Below, one piece after another: positions 17,830 through 29,899 of a stretch of 64,000 bases of DNA. Each line of letters opens with the position of its first letter. Within the stretch, counting starts at the first letter, position 1. The stretch is taken from assembly GCF_016938855.1 (NCBI RefSeq), contig NZ_JAFHAP010000002.1:78330-142329 (forward strand). Reading direction: 5' to 3'. The notes under the pieces are model-generated. The model was not told the DNA's origin, did no database searches, and saw only the letters and a program-made list of their open reading frames with translations. The stretch is from Polycladomyces zharkentensis. GTDB taxonomy: Bacteria; Bacillota; Bacilli; Thermoactinomycetales; JIR-001. The position numbers were made by a program, and so were the translations under genes.

Positions 17830-18456
17830 TCACGCTTTGGCGGCCAAGGCAACGACGACACGTCGGCGGGGTTCCTCCCCCTCGCTGTAAGTGGTCAGCC
17901 TGTCATACTTTTGAATGTGGGTGTGTATCACCTTTCGCTCCATTGGCGTCATCGGTTCCAACGCCACGGCCTTGCCCGATTTCAGTACTTGTTTGGCAAT
18001 TCGATCAGCCAGATGTTGGAGGGATTCCTCCCGCCGTTTGCGATACCCCTGTGCATCCAGTTGAAAGCGGGTAAAACCTGAGTGATGACGGTTGGCCACG
18101 ATATTGACCAGATATTGCAACGCATTCAACGTCTGACCGTGACGTCCGATCACCATCCCAAGATCGTCACCGCGAATGTCAATCACCACCGGACGGGAAT
18201 CGGTCCGCGCCTCCACCGTGGCGGACACTCCCATCGTCGCAAGGACATTTTCAAGGAATTGCACGGCATCATCGACAGGCGTGGTGACAAGCTCCGCCTC
18301 CACTTTGGCGGGGCGCACGCCGAACAAACCGAAGAAACCTCGGCTGGGCTCCTCCAGGACGGTCACGCGGATCTTGTCGCGCGAGGTGTTCAATTGGCGC
18401 AACGCTTCCTCGATCGCCGCCTCCACTGTCTTCGCCGTCACAATTACCTTTTTCAA
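17830..18456 (-). CDS. jag: RNA-binding protein Jag (KhpB/EloR)
   Basis: Predicted 208 residues in three parts. The Jag N-domain has V-E-A-A-I-E-E-A-L and R-G-F-F-G-L-F-G. The KH domain has I-G-R-H-G-Q-T-L-N-A-L-Q-Y near 110. The R3H domain has the A-V-A-L-E-P-M-T-P-M-E-R-K-V-I-H-T-H core near 165-182. The protein binds RNA and is linked to cell elongation in other Firmicutes. The TTG start overlaps the yidC stop by four bases (TTGA), so translation is coupled. Always next to yidC, as here. Confidence 0.95.
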   Translation of the reverse strand: MKKVIVTAKTVEAAIEEALRQLNTSRDKIRVTVLEEPSRGFFGLFGVRPAKVEAELVTTPVDDAVQFLENVLATMGVSATVEARTDSRPVVIDIRGDDLGMVIGRHGQTLNALQYLVNIVANRHHSGFTRFQLDAQGYRKRREESLQHLADRIAKQVLKSGKAVALEPMTPMERKVIHTHIQKYDRLTTYSEGEEPRRRVVVALAAKA

Positions 18457-19199
18457 CGGGCCGCACCCTCCCGCTTCACTTTATATTTATCTCCTATGAA
18501 GTAATACTGCACCATAGTGAACAAGTTGCTGTACACCCAGTACAATGCCAGTGCCGACGGGAAGCTGAGCGCCAGCACGAAGATCATGACCGGCATCACG
18601 AACAGGAAGACGCGCGCTTGCGGGTTGTTGCCCATTCCCATCATGATCGATTGCAGGTATGTGGTGATCCCTGCCAGCACGGGCAGGACGTAGTACGGGT
18701 CCGCAGAACCCAGATGCATCCACAAGAAATCCGAGTTACTGATATGAGGGTTACCCATGAGCGACTGGTAAAAGCCGATCAGAATCGGTAATTGGATCAA
18801 TAACGGCAGGCATCCGGCCATCGGATTGACATTGTGTTTCTGGAACAGTTTGACGGTTTCTTCCTGCAGTTTTTGCGGATTGTCCTTGTACTTCTCCCGC
18901 AGCCGGTTGATCTCCGGTTGCAGCTTCTGCATCGCCTGGGAACTCTTCATCTGTTTGATCGTCAGAGGCAGGATCAACAGGCGGATCAGCACGGTCAGCA
19001 CCAGAATCGCCCAACCGTAGTTACCCAGCAAATCTTTGGCTTGTTCCATCAACACCGTGAGCGGATAGACCAAAAATCGGTCCCACAGGCTGTTCTTCGT
19101 ATCGATATGGTATTTGGCATTGGTATTGGGAGCACAACCGGCAACGGTCAACACCATTGCAGCGATCAGAATCAACGTAAGTATGCGACGTCCCTGCAA
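18453..19199 (-). CDS. yidC: Membrane protein insertase YidC (SpoIIIJ-type)
   Basis: Predicted 248-residue lipoprotein. The signal peptide ends at the lipobox V-A-G-C near residue 22. Five membrane segments follow, including the conserved I-L-V-L-T-V-L-I-R-L-L-I-L-P-L-T with the functional arginine, N-P-M-A-G-C-L-P-L-L-I-Q-L-P-I, and the final S-A-L-A-L-Y-W segment. It inserts membrane proteins with or without SecYEG; B. subtilis SpoIIIJ is also needed in sporulation. The start is a TTG with AAGGAGG 9 bases upstream. Confidence 0.96.
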   Translation of the reverse strand: MQGRRILTLILIAAMVLTVAGCAPNTNAKYHIDTKNSLWDRFLVYPLTVLMEQAKDLLGNYGWAILVLTVLIRLLILPLTIKQMKSSQAMQKLQPEINRLREKYKDNPQKLQEETVKLFQKHNVNPMAGCLPLLIQLPILIGFYQSLMGNPHISNSDFLWMHLGSADPYYVLPVLAGITTYLQSIMMGMGNNPQARVFLFVMPVMIFVLALSFPSALALYWVYSNLFTMVQYYFIGDKYKVKREGAAR

Positions 19200-19248
19200 G
19201 GGAGATTCCTCCTTGTCAATCTAAACGGTTATCGCGGTATTTGGTTCG

Positions 19249-19458
19249 TCATGGCACCGGATCGTAACCACCGGGGTGAAAGGGATGACATTTGCCGATC
19301 CGTTTCGCCGTCAACCATCCGCCCTTGATGACGCCATACTTTCGGATCGCCTCGTAGCCGTACGCCGAACACGTGGGATAAAAACGGCATGTAGGCGGTT
19401 TCAGCGGGGAGAGAAACCGACGGTAAAACCGGATCAGCCACAATGCGATTGTCCTCAT
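19249..19458 (-). CDS. yidD: Membrane protein insertion efficiency factor YidD
   Basis: Predicted 69 residues. Contains [19 protein letters not shown], and [15 protein letters not shown], the complete YidD pattern with its three cysteines. It is thought to help YidC at the membrane. ATG 19458 overlaps the rnpA stop in ATGA, so translation is coupled. Confidence 0.95.
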   Translation of the reverse strand: MRTIALWLIRFYRRFLSPLKPPTCRFYPTCSAYGYEAIRKYGVIKGGWLTAKRIGKCHPFHPGGYDPVP

Positions 19459-19832
19459 CCCGATGCACCACGCTCCTTTTCGGTAACGACCGGTTTGGAC
19501 AATACCTTGGCCCGGGAAAAGACGTGACGCAAACTGGATTTCACCTGATGGTAATCCATCTTTGCCGCCGGGGCACGGGCGATGATGATCAGGTCCACGC
19601 CGTTCGGCAGACGGTCGACCCACCGTCGGACCACTTCCTTGACCAGCCGCCGAATCCGGTTGCGCGTCACCGCGTTTCCCACCTTGCGACTGACCGACAC
19701 GCCCACGCGAACCGGTTCGTCGTTGCCACGGTCGTATACATACAGGACAAACTGCCGGTTGGCCACCGATGTTCCCGCGCGAAACACGCGCCGGAAATCA
19801 TTTCGCCGTTTCAAGCGGTATCGTTTCTGCAA
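19455..19832 (-). CDS. rnpA: Ribonuclease P protein component
   Basis: Predicted 125 residues. It has the [12 protein letters not shown] start, and the RNR core [18 protein letters not shown] near 50-67. It binds RNase P RNA and helps remove tRNA 5-prime leaders. The start is TTG 19832 with AAGGAGGGG 6 bases upstream. It sits between rpmH and yidD in the standard order. Confidence 0.97.
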   Translation of the reverse strand: MQKRYRLKRRNDFRRVFRAGTSVANRQFVLYVYDRGNDEPVRVGVSVSRKVGNAVTRNRIRRLVKEVVRRWVDRLPNGVDLIIIARAPAAKMDYHQVKSSLRHVFSRAKVLSKPVVTEKERGASG

Positions 19833-19903
19833 CGTAGCCCCTCCTTCCTGGAGTGAGCCGCTAGTCCCATTATGTGGCGAAGTGGCGGAAAAATAAACAC
19901 CCC

Positions 19904-19932
19904 GTGGCCTTTTTGATAGGAAAAAAGGCCAC
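19904..19932 (-). terminator. Hairpin between rpmH and rnpA
   Basis: GTGGCCTTTTT pairs with AAAAAAGGCCAC around a GATAGG loop. It is placed to reduce transcription from the very strong rpmH unit into rnpA. No clean T tail follows, so it may stabilise or process the mRNA instead. Confidence 0.6.
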
Positions 19933-19947
19933 GCTGAGACGGTGGCC

Positions 19948-20082
19948 TTACGCAGACAGTACTTTTCTGCCTTTGCGACGGCGGTTGCGCAGCACTTTGC
20001 GGCCGTTTTTCGTGCTCATGCGCTTGCGGAAGCCGTGCACGTTTTTCCGTTTCCGCTTGCTCGGTTGATAGGTCCGTTTCAT
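19948..20082 (-). CDS. rpmH: 50S ribosomal protein L34
   Basis: Predicted 44 residues, [18 protein letters not shown] followed by S-T-K-N-G-R-K-V-L, the full L34 sequence and length. First gene of the leftward operon next to oriC. Confidence 0.98.
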   Translation of the reverse strand: MKRTYQPSKRKRKNVHGFRKRMSTKNGRKVLRNRRRKGRKVLSA

Positions 20083-20229
20083 GGCATTTCCCCGATCATG
20101 ACTGACACTGTGAAGACGAACCCACAGCGCAGCGGTGGCGCTCCGATCCGCCACCCGAACCGGGTTTCCTCCCTTCCTCTATATTCTTTCCACAAATGTG
20201 GATGCGAGTTTCCGACGACATTCTTTCTC

Positions 20230-20259
20230 ATTATAGCTAGATGGATAAAAGATTGTCAA
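20230..20259 (-). promoter_or_regulatory. Promoter of the rpmH operon
   Basis: On the minus strand TTGACA (20259-20254), an 18-base spacer and TATAAT (20235-20230), both exact consensus. Confidence 0.85.
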
Positions 20260-20284
20260 GGAATCCAAGGGCCGACACTCTCCG

Positions 20285-20665
20285 GTTGTTCACATGTGGA
20301 TAACTGCTGACGCCGTTGCTCAGCTGTGGATAATTCGTCATGCCCCAATGCGAAGTTATCCACCGCTCACACCCGGGTTATCCACAAATCCACACTTGTG
20401 GATAACTGTTATCCACACCCCTGTGGATTGTGGATATCTTATCCCCACTCCATTGTCATTACTGGGATCTTTTGATATCATATTGATGTTTTCCACAGTG
20501 GATAACTCCTGCTCTCACTCCTTTTATCCACAGATTGTGGATAACTCTGTGGGTGTTTATCCACAGGTGTGGAAAAAGTTATCCACAGGCTGTGGATACT
20601 GTGGGTAACTCTCTTTTTTTGTTGATATGATCGAGCAAACCGCTTCCCATTTTTGTGGATAAACC
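20285..20665. other. oriC: oriC, upstream DnaA-box cluster (rpmH-dnaA)
   Basis: Ten exact TTATCCACA/TGTGGATAA boxes start at 20295, 20325, 20378, 20397, 20409, 20524, 20536, 20557, 20579 and 20654. Several one-mismatch boxes lie among them (20356, 20429, 20439, 20497, 20591, 20600). They occur in both orientations. The density and the place before dnaA match the incA/incB part of Bacillus origins. Confidence 0.95.
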
Positions 20666-20693
20666 TGTGGACAGTGTCGGAAGGGGGGAGAAG

Positions 20694-22043
20694 ATGGAAA
20701 CCCACTATCAACAGTTATGGGATCGTGCTTTGCAGTATATCCAGGAGAAACTGAGCAAACCCAGTTATGAAACATGGTTGAAATCCACAGAGGCGGTGGA
20801 TTACCGGGATGAGACGCTGATCATCGCGGCGCCCAACGAATTTGCCCGTGACTGGCTGGAATCCCGCTATTCCAACTTGGTGCGGGAAACCTTGCGCGAA
20901 GTAACGGGGTCGGTGATCGGCGTACAGTTCGTCACACACTCATCGAAGGCGAACGACGACGACGAAACCGTTTCGTCGACGGATGAACCGGGGGAAATGG
21001 ACGATTCACCCAAGACGATGCTCAATCCCCGGTATACGTTCGACACATTCGTGATCGGCTCGGGCAACCGTTTTGCACATGCGGCTTCGCTGGCAGTGGC
21101 AGAAGCACCCGCCAAAGCGTACAATCCCCTGTTTATCTACGGTGGCGTCGGGTTGGGCAAAACGCACCTGATGCACGCAATCGGGCATTATGTATTGAGT
21201 CATAATCCGAGCAGCAGTGTGGTGTATCTGTCGTCCGAGAAATTCACCAACGAATTCATCAATTCAATCCGAGACAACAAAACGGTGGACTTCCGGAACA
21301 AATACCGCAATGTGGACGTGTTGCTGATCGACGACATCCAATTTCTCGCGGGCAAGGAACAGACACAGGAAGAGTTTTTCCACACTTTCAATGCGTTGCA
21401 TGAGGAAAGCAAACAGATCGTCATCTCCAGCGATCGGCCGCCCAAGGAGATTCCCACATTGGAAGACCGGCTCCGCTCCCGATTTGAATGGGGACTCATC
21501 ACGGACATCCAGCCTCCCGATCTGGAGACGCGAATCGCCATTCTGCGCAAAAAAGCGATTGCGGACAACCTCAACATTCCCAATGAAGTGTTGATTTTCA
21601 TCGCTAACCGTGTCGACACCAACATTCGGGAGCTGGAAGGGGCACTGATCCGCGTCGTCGCATATTCGGCATTGATGAGCAAACCGATTACGGCCGAACT
21701 GGCGGAAGAAGCGCTCAAGGACTTGGTCACCCAATCGGGACCGCGGGCGATCACGATTCGGGACATCCAACAAGTGGTCAGCGACTATTACCGGTTGGAA
21801 TTGGAGGATCTCAAAGGAAAAAAACGAACGAAAAGCGTTGCGTTCCCCCGACAGATCGCCATGTATCTGTCCAGGGAAATGACCGACTATTCCCTGCCGA
21901 AAATCGGGGAAGAGTTCGGTGGAAGGGATCATACAACGGTGATTCACGCTCATGAAAAAATTGCCAAGATCGTCGAAAACGATCCCCATCTGCAACAGGC
22001 GATCGAAGATTTGAAAAACCGTATCCGTCAGCGGACGACCTAG
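20694..22043 (+). CDS. dnaA: Chromosomal replication initiator DnaA
   Basis: Predicted 449 residues. Domain I spans about 1-80, a short linker follows, and the AAA+ domain has Walker [10 protein letters not shown] near 155-163 and Walker [10 protein letters not shown]. The C-terminal DNA-binding helix contains [12 protein letters not shown] near 410. ATG 20694 is chosen because GGAAGGGGGGAG precedes it; an in-frame GTG at 20655 overlaps a DnaA box and would add 13 residues. Boxes near the start suggest autoregulation, as known in other species. Confidence 0.98.
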   Translation: METHYQQLWDRALQYIQEKLSKPSYETWLKSTEAVDYRDETLIIAAPNEFARDWLESRYSNLVRETLREVTGSVIGVQFVTHSSKANDDDETVSSTDEPGEMDDSPKTMLNPRYTFDTFVIGSGNRFAHAASLAVAEAPAKAYNPLFIYGGVGLGKTHLMHAIGHYVLSHNPSSSVVYLSSEKFTNEFINSIRDNKTVDFRNKYRNVDVLLIDDIQFLAGKEQTQEEFFHTFNALHEESKQIVISSDRPPKEIPTLEDRLRSRFEWGLITDIQPPDLETRIAILRKKAIADNLNIPNEVLIFIANRVDTNIRELEGALIRVVAYSALMSKPITAELAEEALKDLVTQSGPRAITIRDIQQVVSDYYRLELEDLKGKKRTKSVAFPRQIAMYLSREMTDYSLPKIGEEFGGRDHTTVIHAHEKIAKIVENDPHLQQAIEDLKNRIRQRTT

Positions 22044-22049
22044 TGATTC

Positions 22050-22290
22050 ACATGTTATTCACAGAAAACCTGTGGATCACTTTTCTTTTCTGAGTGTCCG
22101 CTGTCACCGCGGAAACAGGGCTGTGGATGAATGTGGATAACCATTGGTGTTTATCCCCAGCTTGTACACACGTTATCCACATCCAAAAATACCGTCACAT
22201 CTGGGTTTACGCCACTTATACACATTATCCACAGGCCCTATTACTAGTACTTCTGCTTTTATTTATATTAATCCAATATAGAAAACAGAA
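22050..22290. other. oriC: oriC, unwinding region between dnaA and dnaN
   Basis: Exact boxes of the TTATnCACA type lie at 22055, 22132, 22173, 22216 and 22225. The last two abut. After GG comes a run of trinucleotides CTA-TTA-CTA-GTA-CTT-CTG (about 22238-22255), the DnaA-trio pattern of the basal unwinding system described in B. subtilis, and then an AT-rich tract to about 22285. This is the predicted site of strand opening. Confidence 0.9.
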
Positions 22291-22414
22291 CCGGAACCGC
22301 CCGAGAACATCCTCTCCGTTTTCACCGACCGCTTCTTTGAGATACGCCAACAAACCCGGTGATCCCCAAAACTTTCACATCAACAGAGGAAAAGTCGAAA
22401 AAAGGAGGATTCCC

Positions 22415-23548
22415 ATGAAATTTCGCGTAAAACGCGCGGCATTGGTGGAAGCCGTGTCCCAAGTGTCCAAAGCGGTATCGCAAAAAACGACGATCCCCAT
22501 ATTGACGGGGATCAAAGTCTCGGCTGACGACGCAGGTTTGACGTTGACCGGGATGAACTCCGATCTGACGATTCAAGTGCGAATTCCACACCGGGCGGAT
22601 GATAAAGAACAAGTAAATGTGGAAAGAATAGGAAATATCGTCTTGCCCGGACGCATCTTGGGAGACATCGTACGCAAATTGCCGGGTGATGAAGTGGAGT
22701 GGACGGCAGAGCGTCTGATCACCACGATTCGCTCGGGTCAGGCCCGGTTCCAGCTGAACGGGCTGGATGCCGAGGAATATCCGCGTCTGCCGCAACTGGA
22801 GGAACATCAAACGTTCAGCATGCAGGCGGACCTGTTGAAATCCATGATCCGGCAAACCGGTTTTGCCGTTTCAACACAAGAAGCACGGGGCGTGCTGACG
22901 GGGGTGTTGTGCCAGCTGAAACAGGGACGCCTGATCTTCGTCGCCACCGACAGTCACCGACTCTCCCGCCGGGAAGCCGAGGTGGAAGCCAATCCGGAAC
23001 TGGATTTGCACAATGTCATCATCCCCGGCAAAAGCTTGTCAGAGCTGGCCAAGATTTTGGCGGATCAGGACGGTTGGGTGGACGTGGTCGTCGCGGACAA
23101 CCAAATCCTGGTCAAAGCGGACAACCTGATGTTCTTCTCCCGACTGCTGGAAGGGAATTATCCGGACACCAACCGGGTCATTCCCCAAGGCGGCATCTCG
23201 GAGATGGTCACGTCCACGCGCGAAATGCTGGAATCGGTGGAGCGTGCCTCATTAATTAGTCGGGATGGACGTGATAATGTGATAAAATGGACTGTGAAAG
23301 CCGAAGGGCATGTGGAAGTCACTTCGGCCGCACAGGATGTCGGTGTGGCGACCGAAGAGGTTCCCGCCAAGGTGAGCGGTGAAGAACTGACCATCTCGTT
23401 TAACGCCCGATACATGATGGAGGCCCTTCGGGCCGTGGACAGCGAAGAGATCCGCATCACCTTCACGGGGACGATGACGCCGTTCGTCATCCAACCGGCC
23501 GACCGTGAGGACGCCCTTCACTTGATTGTTCCGATCCGCACGCGCTAG
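22415..23548 (+). CDS. dnaN: DNA polymerase III beta sliding clamp
   Basis: Predicted 377 residues, normal for the clamp. It starts M-K-F-R-V-K-R-A-A-L-V-E-A-V, has T-I-P-I-L-T-G-I near 30 and A-T-D-S-H-R-L-S-R near 178, and ends L-I-V-P-I-R-T-R, the conserved C-terminus next to the protein-binding pocket. ATG 22415 has AAAGGAGG 6 bases upstream; the longer frame crosses the origin region and is not coding. It probably shares transcripts with dnaA. Confidence 0.97.
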   Translation: MKFRVKRAALVEAVSQVSKAVSQKTTIPILTGIKVSADDAGLTLTGMNSDLTIQVRIPHRADDKEQVNVERIGNIVLPGRILGDIVRKLPGDEVEWTAERLITTIRSGQARFQLNGLDAEEYPRLPQLEEHQTFSMQADLLKSMIRQTGFAVSTQEARGVLTGVLCQLKQGRLIFVATDSHRLSRREAEVEANPELDLHNVIIPGKSLSELAKILADQDGWVDVVVADNQILVKADNLMFFSRLLEGNYPDTNRVIPQGGISEMVTSTREMLESVERASLISRDGRDNVIKWTVKAEGHVEVTSAAQDVGVATEEVPAKVSGEELTISFNARYMMEALRAVDSEEIRITFTGTMTPFVIQPADREDALHLIVPIRTR

Positions 23549-23567
23549 GGTGTGTGATGTCCATGAG

Positions 23568-23736
23568 GCGGCACGTGTTTCCGGGCGGGTGAAAACGAAG
23601 CCCGACCGAACGAGAACCGAAAAGCAGGGATGGGGTCGCGGGCAAAATTCTGTAAGTGAAGCCTACTTTGCCCGCGTCCTGCATTTCTTCCTCACAGGAC
23701 AAAGGTGGAGCGAGCCGGGATAACGGACGATATTCA
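23568..23736. repeat. Partial MITE-like element between dnaN and yaaA
   Basis: Related to the element at 8438 in inverted orientation. The stem GCAGGGATG...CGCGGGCAA with TTGCCCGCG...CCTGC is kept although the loop has changed, and the end reads TATTCACCGAACACGCC, matching the element's terminus. Confidence 0.65.
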
Positions 23737-23798
23737 CCGAACACGCCACAAGCGAACGGTTGCGGATGAGGAAAAGAAGGAGTTGGAGTGAAGACCCC

Positions 23799-24014
23799 GT
23801 GGAAATCGTCAAGATCGACACCCCCTATATTACGCTTGGTCAATTGCTAAAAGTGCTGGATGTGATCCAGACCGGCGGGCAGGCCAAATGGTTTCTCGCC
23901 GAACACGTCGTGAGAGTGAACGGCGAAGAGGAGGACCGCCGCGGACGCAAAATTTATCCACAGGACATCGTGGAGATCGACGGGTTGGAGCCGGTGCGCG
24001 TGGTGGCGGACTGA
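23799..24014 (+). CDS. yaaA: S4-domain RNA-binding protein YaaA
   Basis: Predicted 71 residues, exactly the usual length. S4 features: I-T-L-G-Q-L-L-K-V, G-G-Q-A-K-W-F-L, V-R-V-N-G-E-E-E and R-R-G-R-K-I-Y-P-Q-D. The family is implicated in ribosome-related RNA binding. GTG 23799 aligns with the family N-terminus; a GGAG lies 10 bases upstream. An exact DnaA box (23954-23962) lies inside the gene. It sits directly before recF, as in B. subtilis. Confidence 0.93.
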   Translation: MEIVKIDTPYITLGQLLKVLDVIQTGGQAKWFLAEHVVRVNGEEEDRRGRKIYPQDIVEIDGLEPVRVVAD

Positions 24015-24028
24015 CAGGAGGGACCGTT

Positions 24029-25144
24029 TTGCGTGTACAACGTTTGCAACTTCGCCATTATCGCAACATCGACCACCTCGACTTGACGTGTCCGGGGGAA
24101 CTCCACCTCTTCATCGGTCCCAATGCACAAGGGAAAACCAATATCCTGGAATCCCTGTACGTACTGGCTTTGGGCAAGTCGCACCGCGCGCGTTCCCACA
24201 AGGAATTGATCCAGTGGGATCAACCGTTTGCCCAACTGAATGCGCGCGTCATGCGCGGCGAAGGAACAGAACGGCTGGAAATCCGTTTGACGGAACAGGG
24301 GAAAAAGGCCAGCCGAAACGGGTTGGAGCAGCGCCGGCTGTCCGAATACATCGGCACGCTGACGGCGGTGTTGTTCGCCCCGGAGGATTTGGCGCTGGTC
24401 AAGGGAAGCCCGCAGGTTCGTCGCCGGTTTCTGGACATGGAAATCGGCCAGGTCAGCCCCGCCTATGTGCATCATCTGTCGCAATACAACAAACTGATGG
24501 TCCAGCGGAACCATCTGCTCAAAGAATTGTTCCGCAACCGTCGCCAATTCACCCTGTTGGAAGTGTTGGACCATCAGCTCGCGCAAGCCGCTGCCGTTGT
24601 ATGGAAGAAGCGGGCCGCGTTCATTGGGCGGTTGGCCGTTTGGGCAGAAGAGATCCACCGGGCCATCACCCAAGGGCAGGAACGGCTGCAACTCCGGTAT
24701 CGCCCCTCCATTCCCGTCGGGTCCGAAGAGGAGGAACCCGTGTTGGCCGAACGTTTGGTCCGTCAGTTGGAAAGGGTGCGTGAAAAGGAAATCGCCCGGG
24801 GCAGCACATCGATCGGACCGCACCGGGATGATCTGCAGCTTGCGGTCGGTGAAACGGACCTTCATACATACGGTTCCCAAGGACAACAGCGAACGGCCGC
24901 ACTTTCGCTCAAATTGGCGGAGATTGAACTGATTCGACAGGAAACCGGTCATTATCCCATTCTTCTTTTGGATGATGTCCTGTCCGAATTGGACGATCAC
25001 CGCAAAACGCACCTGTTGGAAGCGATCCGTGGAAAGGTGCAGACGTTTGTCACCGCGACCGGCTTGGAAGGAATCGGCTCCGACACGTTGGCACGGGCGC
25101 AAGTGTACGCGGTCAAGCAGGGGACCCTTTCCGAATGGAGGTGA
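24029..25144 (+). CDS. recF: DNA replication and repair protein RecF
   Basis: Predicted 371 residues, SMC-like ATPase. Walker A G-P-N-A-Q-G-K-T-N is at about 30-38. The ABC signature part F-G-S-Q-G-Q-Q-R-T appears here as Y-G-S-Q-G-Q-Q-R-T, and Walker B is L-L-L-D-D-V-L-S-E-L-D. It loads RecA at gaps together with RecR and RecO. The start is TTG 24029 with AGGAGG 7 bases upstream, 14 bases after yaaA. Confidence 0.97.
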   Translation: MRVQRLQLRHYRNIDHLDLTCPGELHLFIGPNAQGKTNILESLYVLALGKSHRARSHKELIQWDQPFAQLNARVMRGEGTERLEIRLTEQGKKASRNGLEQRRLSEYIGTLTAVLFAPEDLALVKGSPQVRRRFLDMEIGQVSPAYVHHLSQYNKLMVQRNHLLKELFRNRRQFTLLEVLDHQLAQAAAVVWKKRAAFIGRLAVWAEEIHRAITQGQERLQLRYRPSIPVGSEEEEPVLAERLVRQLERVREKEIARGSTSIGPHRDDLQLAVGETDLHTYGSQGQQRTAALSLKLAEIELIRQETGHYPILLLDDVLSELDDHRKTHLLEAIRGKVQTFVTATGLEGIGSDTLARAQVYAVKQGTLSEWR

Positions 25145-25149
25145 TCCGG

Positions 25150-25413
25150 GTGTATATTCACTTGGGTGGCAACAAGATGATTCGTTCCACCGAGGTGGTG
25201 GCCATCTTGGATGCAGGAACGCGTCGAGCACCCCATTCGCTCGCGCCGTTTTTGGAGGCGGCACAGGCGAGCGGGCGCATGGAAACCATTTCGCATGAAG
25301 AGGTTAAGTCCTACGTGGTGACGAAAGAGGCGATCTATCCCTCGCCGATCTCATCGACCACGCTGATGAAACGGGCACAACCGCCCCGAAACAGTTCTCA
25401 TCGATCATCTTGA
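25150..25413 (+). CDS. remB: Extracellular matrix regulator RemB-like (YaaB, DUF370)
   Basis: Predicted 87 residues. It begins Y-I-H-L-G-G-N-K-M-I-R-S-T-E-V-V-A-I-L-D, the DUF370 opening. In B. subtilis the related RemA is a DNA-binding activator of biofilm genes; the role of RemB is less clear. GTG 25150 has GGAGGTG 6 bases upstream, and this ribosome site overlaps the recF stop. Order recF-remB-gyrB is standard. Confidence 0.9.
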   Translation: MYIHLGGNKMIRSTEVVAILDAGTRRAPHSLAPFLEAAQASGRMETISHEEVKSYVVTKEAIYPSPISSTTLMKRAQPPRNSSHRSS

Positions 25414-25457
25414 ATTTTCCGCAAGCCGACGGCAAGTTTTCACATAGGAGAGAGTAG

Positions 25458-27380
<1,923 letters not shown>

Positions 27381-27408
27381 TACGGCGTGAATCGGAGGGA
27401 ATAGAGAT

Positions 27409-29859
27409 ATGCCTGAGGGAACCGAGCGTATACACGAAGTGAATATCAGCCAGGAGATGCGCAACTCGTTTTTGGACTATGCGATGAGCGTCATCGTCAG
27501 CCGGGCCCTGCCGGACGTCCGAGACGGATTGAAGCCGGTGCACCGCCGGATTCTCTACACCATGTTTGATTTGGGGATGACCCCGGACAAACCGTACAAA
27601 AAATCGTCCCGTGTCGTCGGGAACGTGACTGCTCAGTTCCACCCGCACGGTGATGCGGCCGTGTACGACGCGATGGTTCGCATGGCACAGGATTTCTCCT
27701 ACCGTTACATGCTGGTGGACGGCCATGGCAACTTTGGTTCCGTTGACGGGGACGCGCCCGCCGCGATGCGTTACACCGAAGCCCGGATGGCGCCGATCAC
27801 TTTGGAGTTGCTGCGGGACATCCACAAAGACACGATCGACTTCGGTCCCAACTACGACGGTCAACAGGAAGAACCGCTGGTGTTGCCCGCTCGTTTCCCC
27901 AACCTGCTGGTCAACGGGGCATCGGGCATCGCCGTCGGGATGGCCACCAACATTCCCCCGCACAACTTGCGGGAAGCAATTGATGGCCTGATCCTGATGA
28001 TTGACAATCCCGATGTGACGATCGATGAATTGATGAAAAAGATCAAAGGACCGGACTTTCCCACCGGCGGCATCATCATGGGCAAGGATGGCATCAAGAA
28101 GGCCTACCGGACCGGCCGGGGAAGCATTCAGATCCGGGCCAAAACAAGGATCGAAGAAGCCAACAACGGCAAGATGCGCATCGTGGTCGAAGAGTTGCCG
28201 TACCAGGTGAACAAGGCGAAACTGGTGGAGAAAATCGCCGAACTGGTGCGGGACAAAAAGATCGAAGGCATTACCGACCTGCGCGATGAATCCGACCGCA
28301 ACGGCATGCGTGTCGTCATCGAATTGCGCCGGGATGTCAACCCGCAAATCATCTTGAACAACTTGTTCAAACACACCGCTTTGCAAACCAGCTTCGGTGT
28401 GATCATGCTGGCCTTGGTGGACGGCCAGCCGCGGATTCTCAACCTCAAGCAACTGCTCCATCACTATCTGGAGCATCAGATCGAGGTGATCCGCCGCCGC
28501 ACGGCTTACGATCTGCGCAAAGCGGAAGAGCGGGCTCACATCCTCGAAGGGCTGCGCATCGCGCTGGATCACATCGACGAAGTGATCGCCCTGATTCGCG
28601 GCTCGCGCACCGCACAGGAAGCGCGCGACGGGCTGATGGGACGGTTCGGTTTGTCCGAGAAGCAGGCACAGGCGATCCTGGACATGCGTCTGCAACGTTT
28701 GACCGGTTTGGAGCGGGAAAAAATTGAAGACGAGTACCAGGAACTGCAAAAATTGATCGCTCACTTGCGCGACATCTTGTCCAGTGAAGAAAAGATTCGC
28801 GGGGTGGTACGCGAGGAACTGCTGGAAATCCGCGAGAAATACGGGGACAACCGGCGGACGCGGATTCGCGCCAAGGCGGACGAGATCGATGAGGAAGATC
28901 TGATTCCGGAAGAAGAGGTGGCGATCCTGCTCACCCACCGCGGGTACATCAAGCGGATGCCGCTGTCCACCTACCGCGCGCAAAAGCGTGGAGGGCGCGG
29001 TGTCACTGGCATGGGCACGCGGGAAGACGATTTCGTCCAGCACCTGTTCGTCACCCATTCACACAACCACCTCTTGTTCTTCTCCAACAAGGGGAAAGTC
29101 TATCGGCTCAAAGCGTATGAAGTGCCGGAGCTGGGGCGGACGGCCCGGGGAACGCCGATCATCAACCTGATCCAGATTGATCAGGATGAATACATCCATG
29201 CGGTCATCCCGGTCAAGGAGTTCGCTCAAGACAAATTCCTCTTCTTCGCCACCCGACACGGTGTCGTGAAAAAGACGGCGTTGCAGGAGTTTGAGAACAT
29301 CCGGCGCAACGGCTTGTTCGCCATTAACCTGCGTGAAGGTGACGAGCTGGTCGGCGTCCACCTGACCGACGGCAACCAGGAGATCGTGCTGGGAACCAAG
29401 CACGGTATGTCCATCCGTTTCCCCGAGCAGGAAGTCAGGGAAATGGGCCGGGCGGCAACCGGAGTGAAAGGGATCACCCTGGCCGAAGGGGATGAAGTAA
29501 TCGACATGGACATCGCCACGGATGGACTGGACGTGATGATCGTCACTTCCAAAGGGTACGGCAAACGGACCCCGCTGGAAGAGTATCGCGTACAATCCCG
29601 TGGCGGCAAGGGAATCAAGACGCTCAGTCTGAACAAGCGAAAGGGATATGTTGTCGGACATAAAGTGGTATCGCCGGAAGAAGACCTCATGATCGTCACC
29701 ACAGGCGGCGTCGTGAACCGGCAGAAAATCGCGGGTATCTCCACGCAGGGACGCTATGCCCAGGGTGTCAAGCTGATTCACCTGAAAGAGGGCGAGGAAG
29801 TGGCCACCGTCGCCCCGGTTCACAAAGAAGAGGAAAACGGAGAAGAGACAAATGAGTAG
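27409..29859 (+). CDS. gyrA: DNA gyrase subunit A
   Basis: Predicted 816 residues. The catalytic tyrosine is in A-A-M-R-Y-T-E-A-R near 123. The quinolone-determining region reads H-G-D-A-A-V-Y near 81-87. The GyrA box is Q-K-R-G-G-R-G-V near 525, so this is gyrase rather than Topo IV. ATG 27409 has CGGAGGG 8 bases upstream, and gyrB ends 28 bases before, so the pair is an operon. Confidence 0.98.
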   Translation: MPEGTERIHEVNISQEMRNSFLDYAMSVIVSRALPDVRDGLKPVHRRILYTMFDLGMTPDKPYKKSSRVVGNVTAQFHPHGDAAVYDAMVRMAQDFSYRYMLVDGHGNFGSVDGDAPAAMRYTEARMAPITLELLRDIHKDTIDFGPNYDGQQEEPLVLPARFPNLLVNGASGIAVGMATNIPPHNLREAIDGLILMIDNPDVTIDELMKKIKGPDFPTGGIIMGKDGIKKAYRTGRGSIQIRAKTRIEEANNGKMRIVVEELPYQVNKAKLVEKIAELVRDKKIEGITDLRDESDRNGMRVVIELRRDVNPQIILNNLFKHTALQTSFGVIMLALVDGQPRILNLKQLLHHYLEHQIEVIRRRTAYDLRKAEERAHILEGLRIALDHIDEVIALIRGSRTAQEARDGLMGRFGLSEKQAQAILDMRLQRLTGLEREKIEDEYQELQKLIAHLRDILSSEEKIRGVVREELLEIREKYGDNRRTRIRAKADEIDEEDLIPEEEVAILLTHRGYIKRMPLSTYRAQKRGGRGVTGMGTREDDFVQHLFVTHSHNHLLFFSNKGKVYRLKAYEVPELGRTARGTPIINLIQIDQDEYIHAVIPVKEFAQDKFLFFATRHGVVKKTALQEFENIRRNGLFAINLREGDELVGVHLTDGNQEIVLGTKHGMSIRFPEQEVREMGRAATGVKGITLAEGDEVIDMDIATDGLDVMIVTSKGYGKRTPLEEYRVQSRGGKGIKTLSLNKRKGYVVGHKVVSPEEDLMIVTTGGVVNRQKIAGISTQGRYAQGVKLIHLKEGEEVATVAPVHKEEENGEETNE

Positions 29860-29867
29860 GAACGATC

Positions 29868-29893
29868 GGAGCCTCCCTTTGATGGGAGGCTCC
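29868..29893 (+). terminator. Hairpin directly after gyrA, without T run
   Basis: GGAGCCTCCC pairs perfectly with GGGAGGCTCC around TTTGAT. No T run follows. A near copy of this hairpin with a T run is 365 bases further on, at 30258. Confidence 0.6.
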
Positions 29894-29899
29894 GTGACT

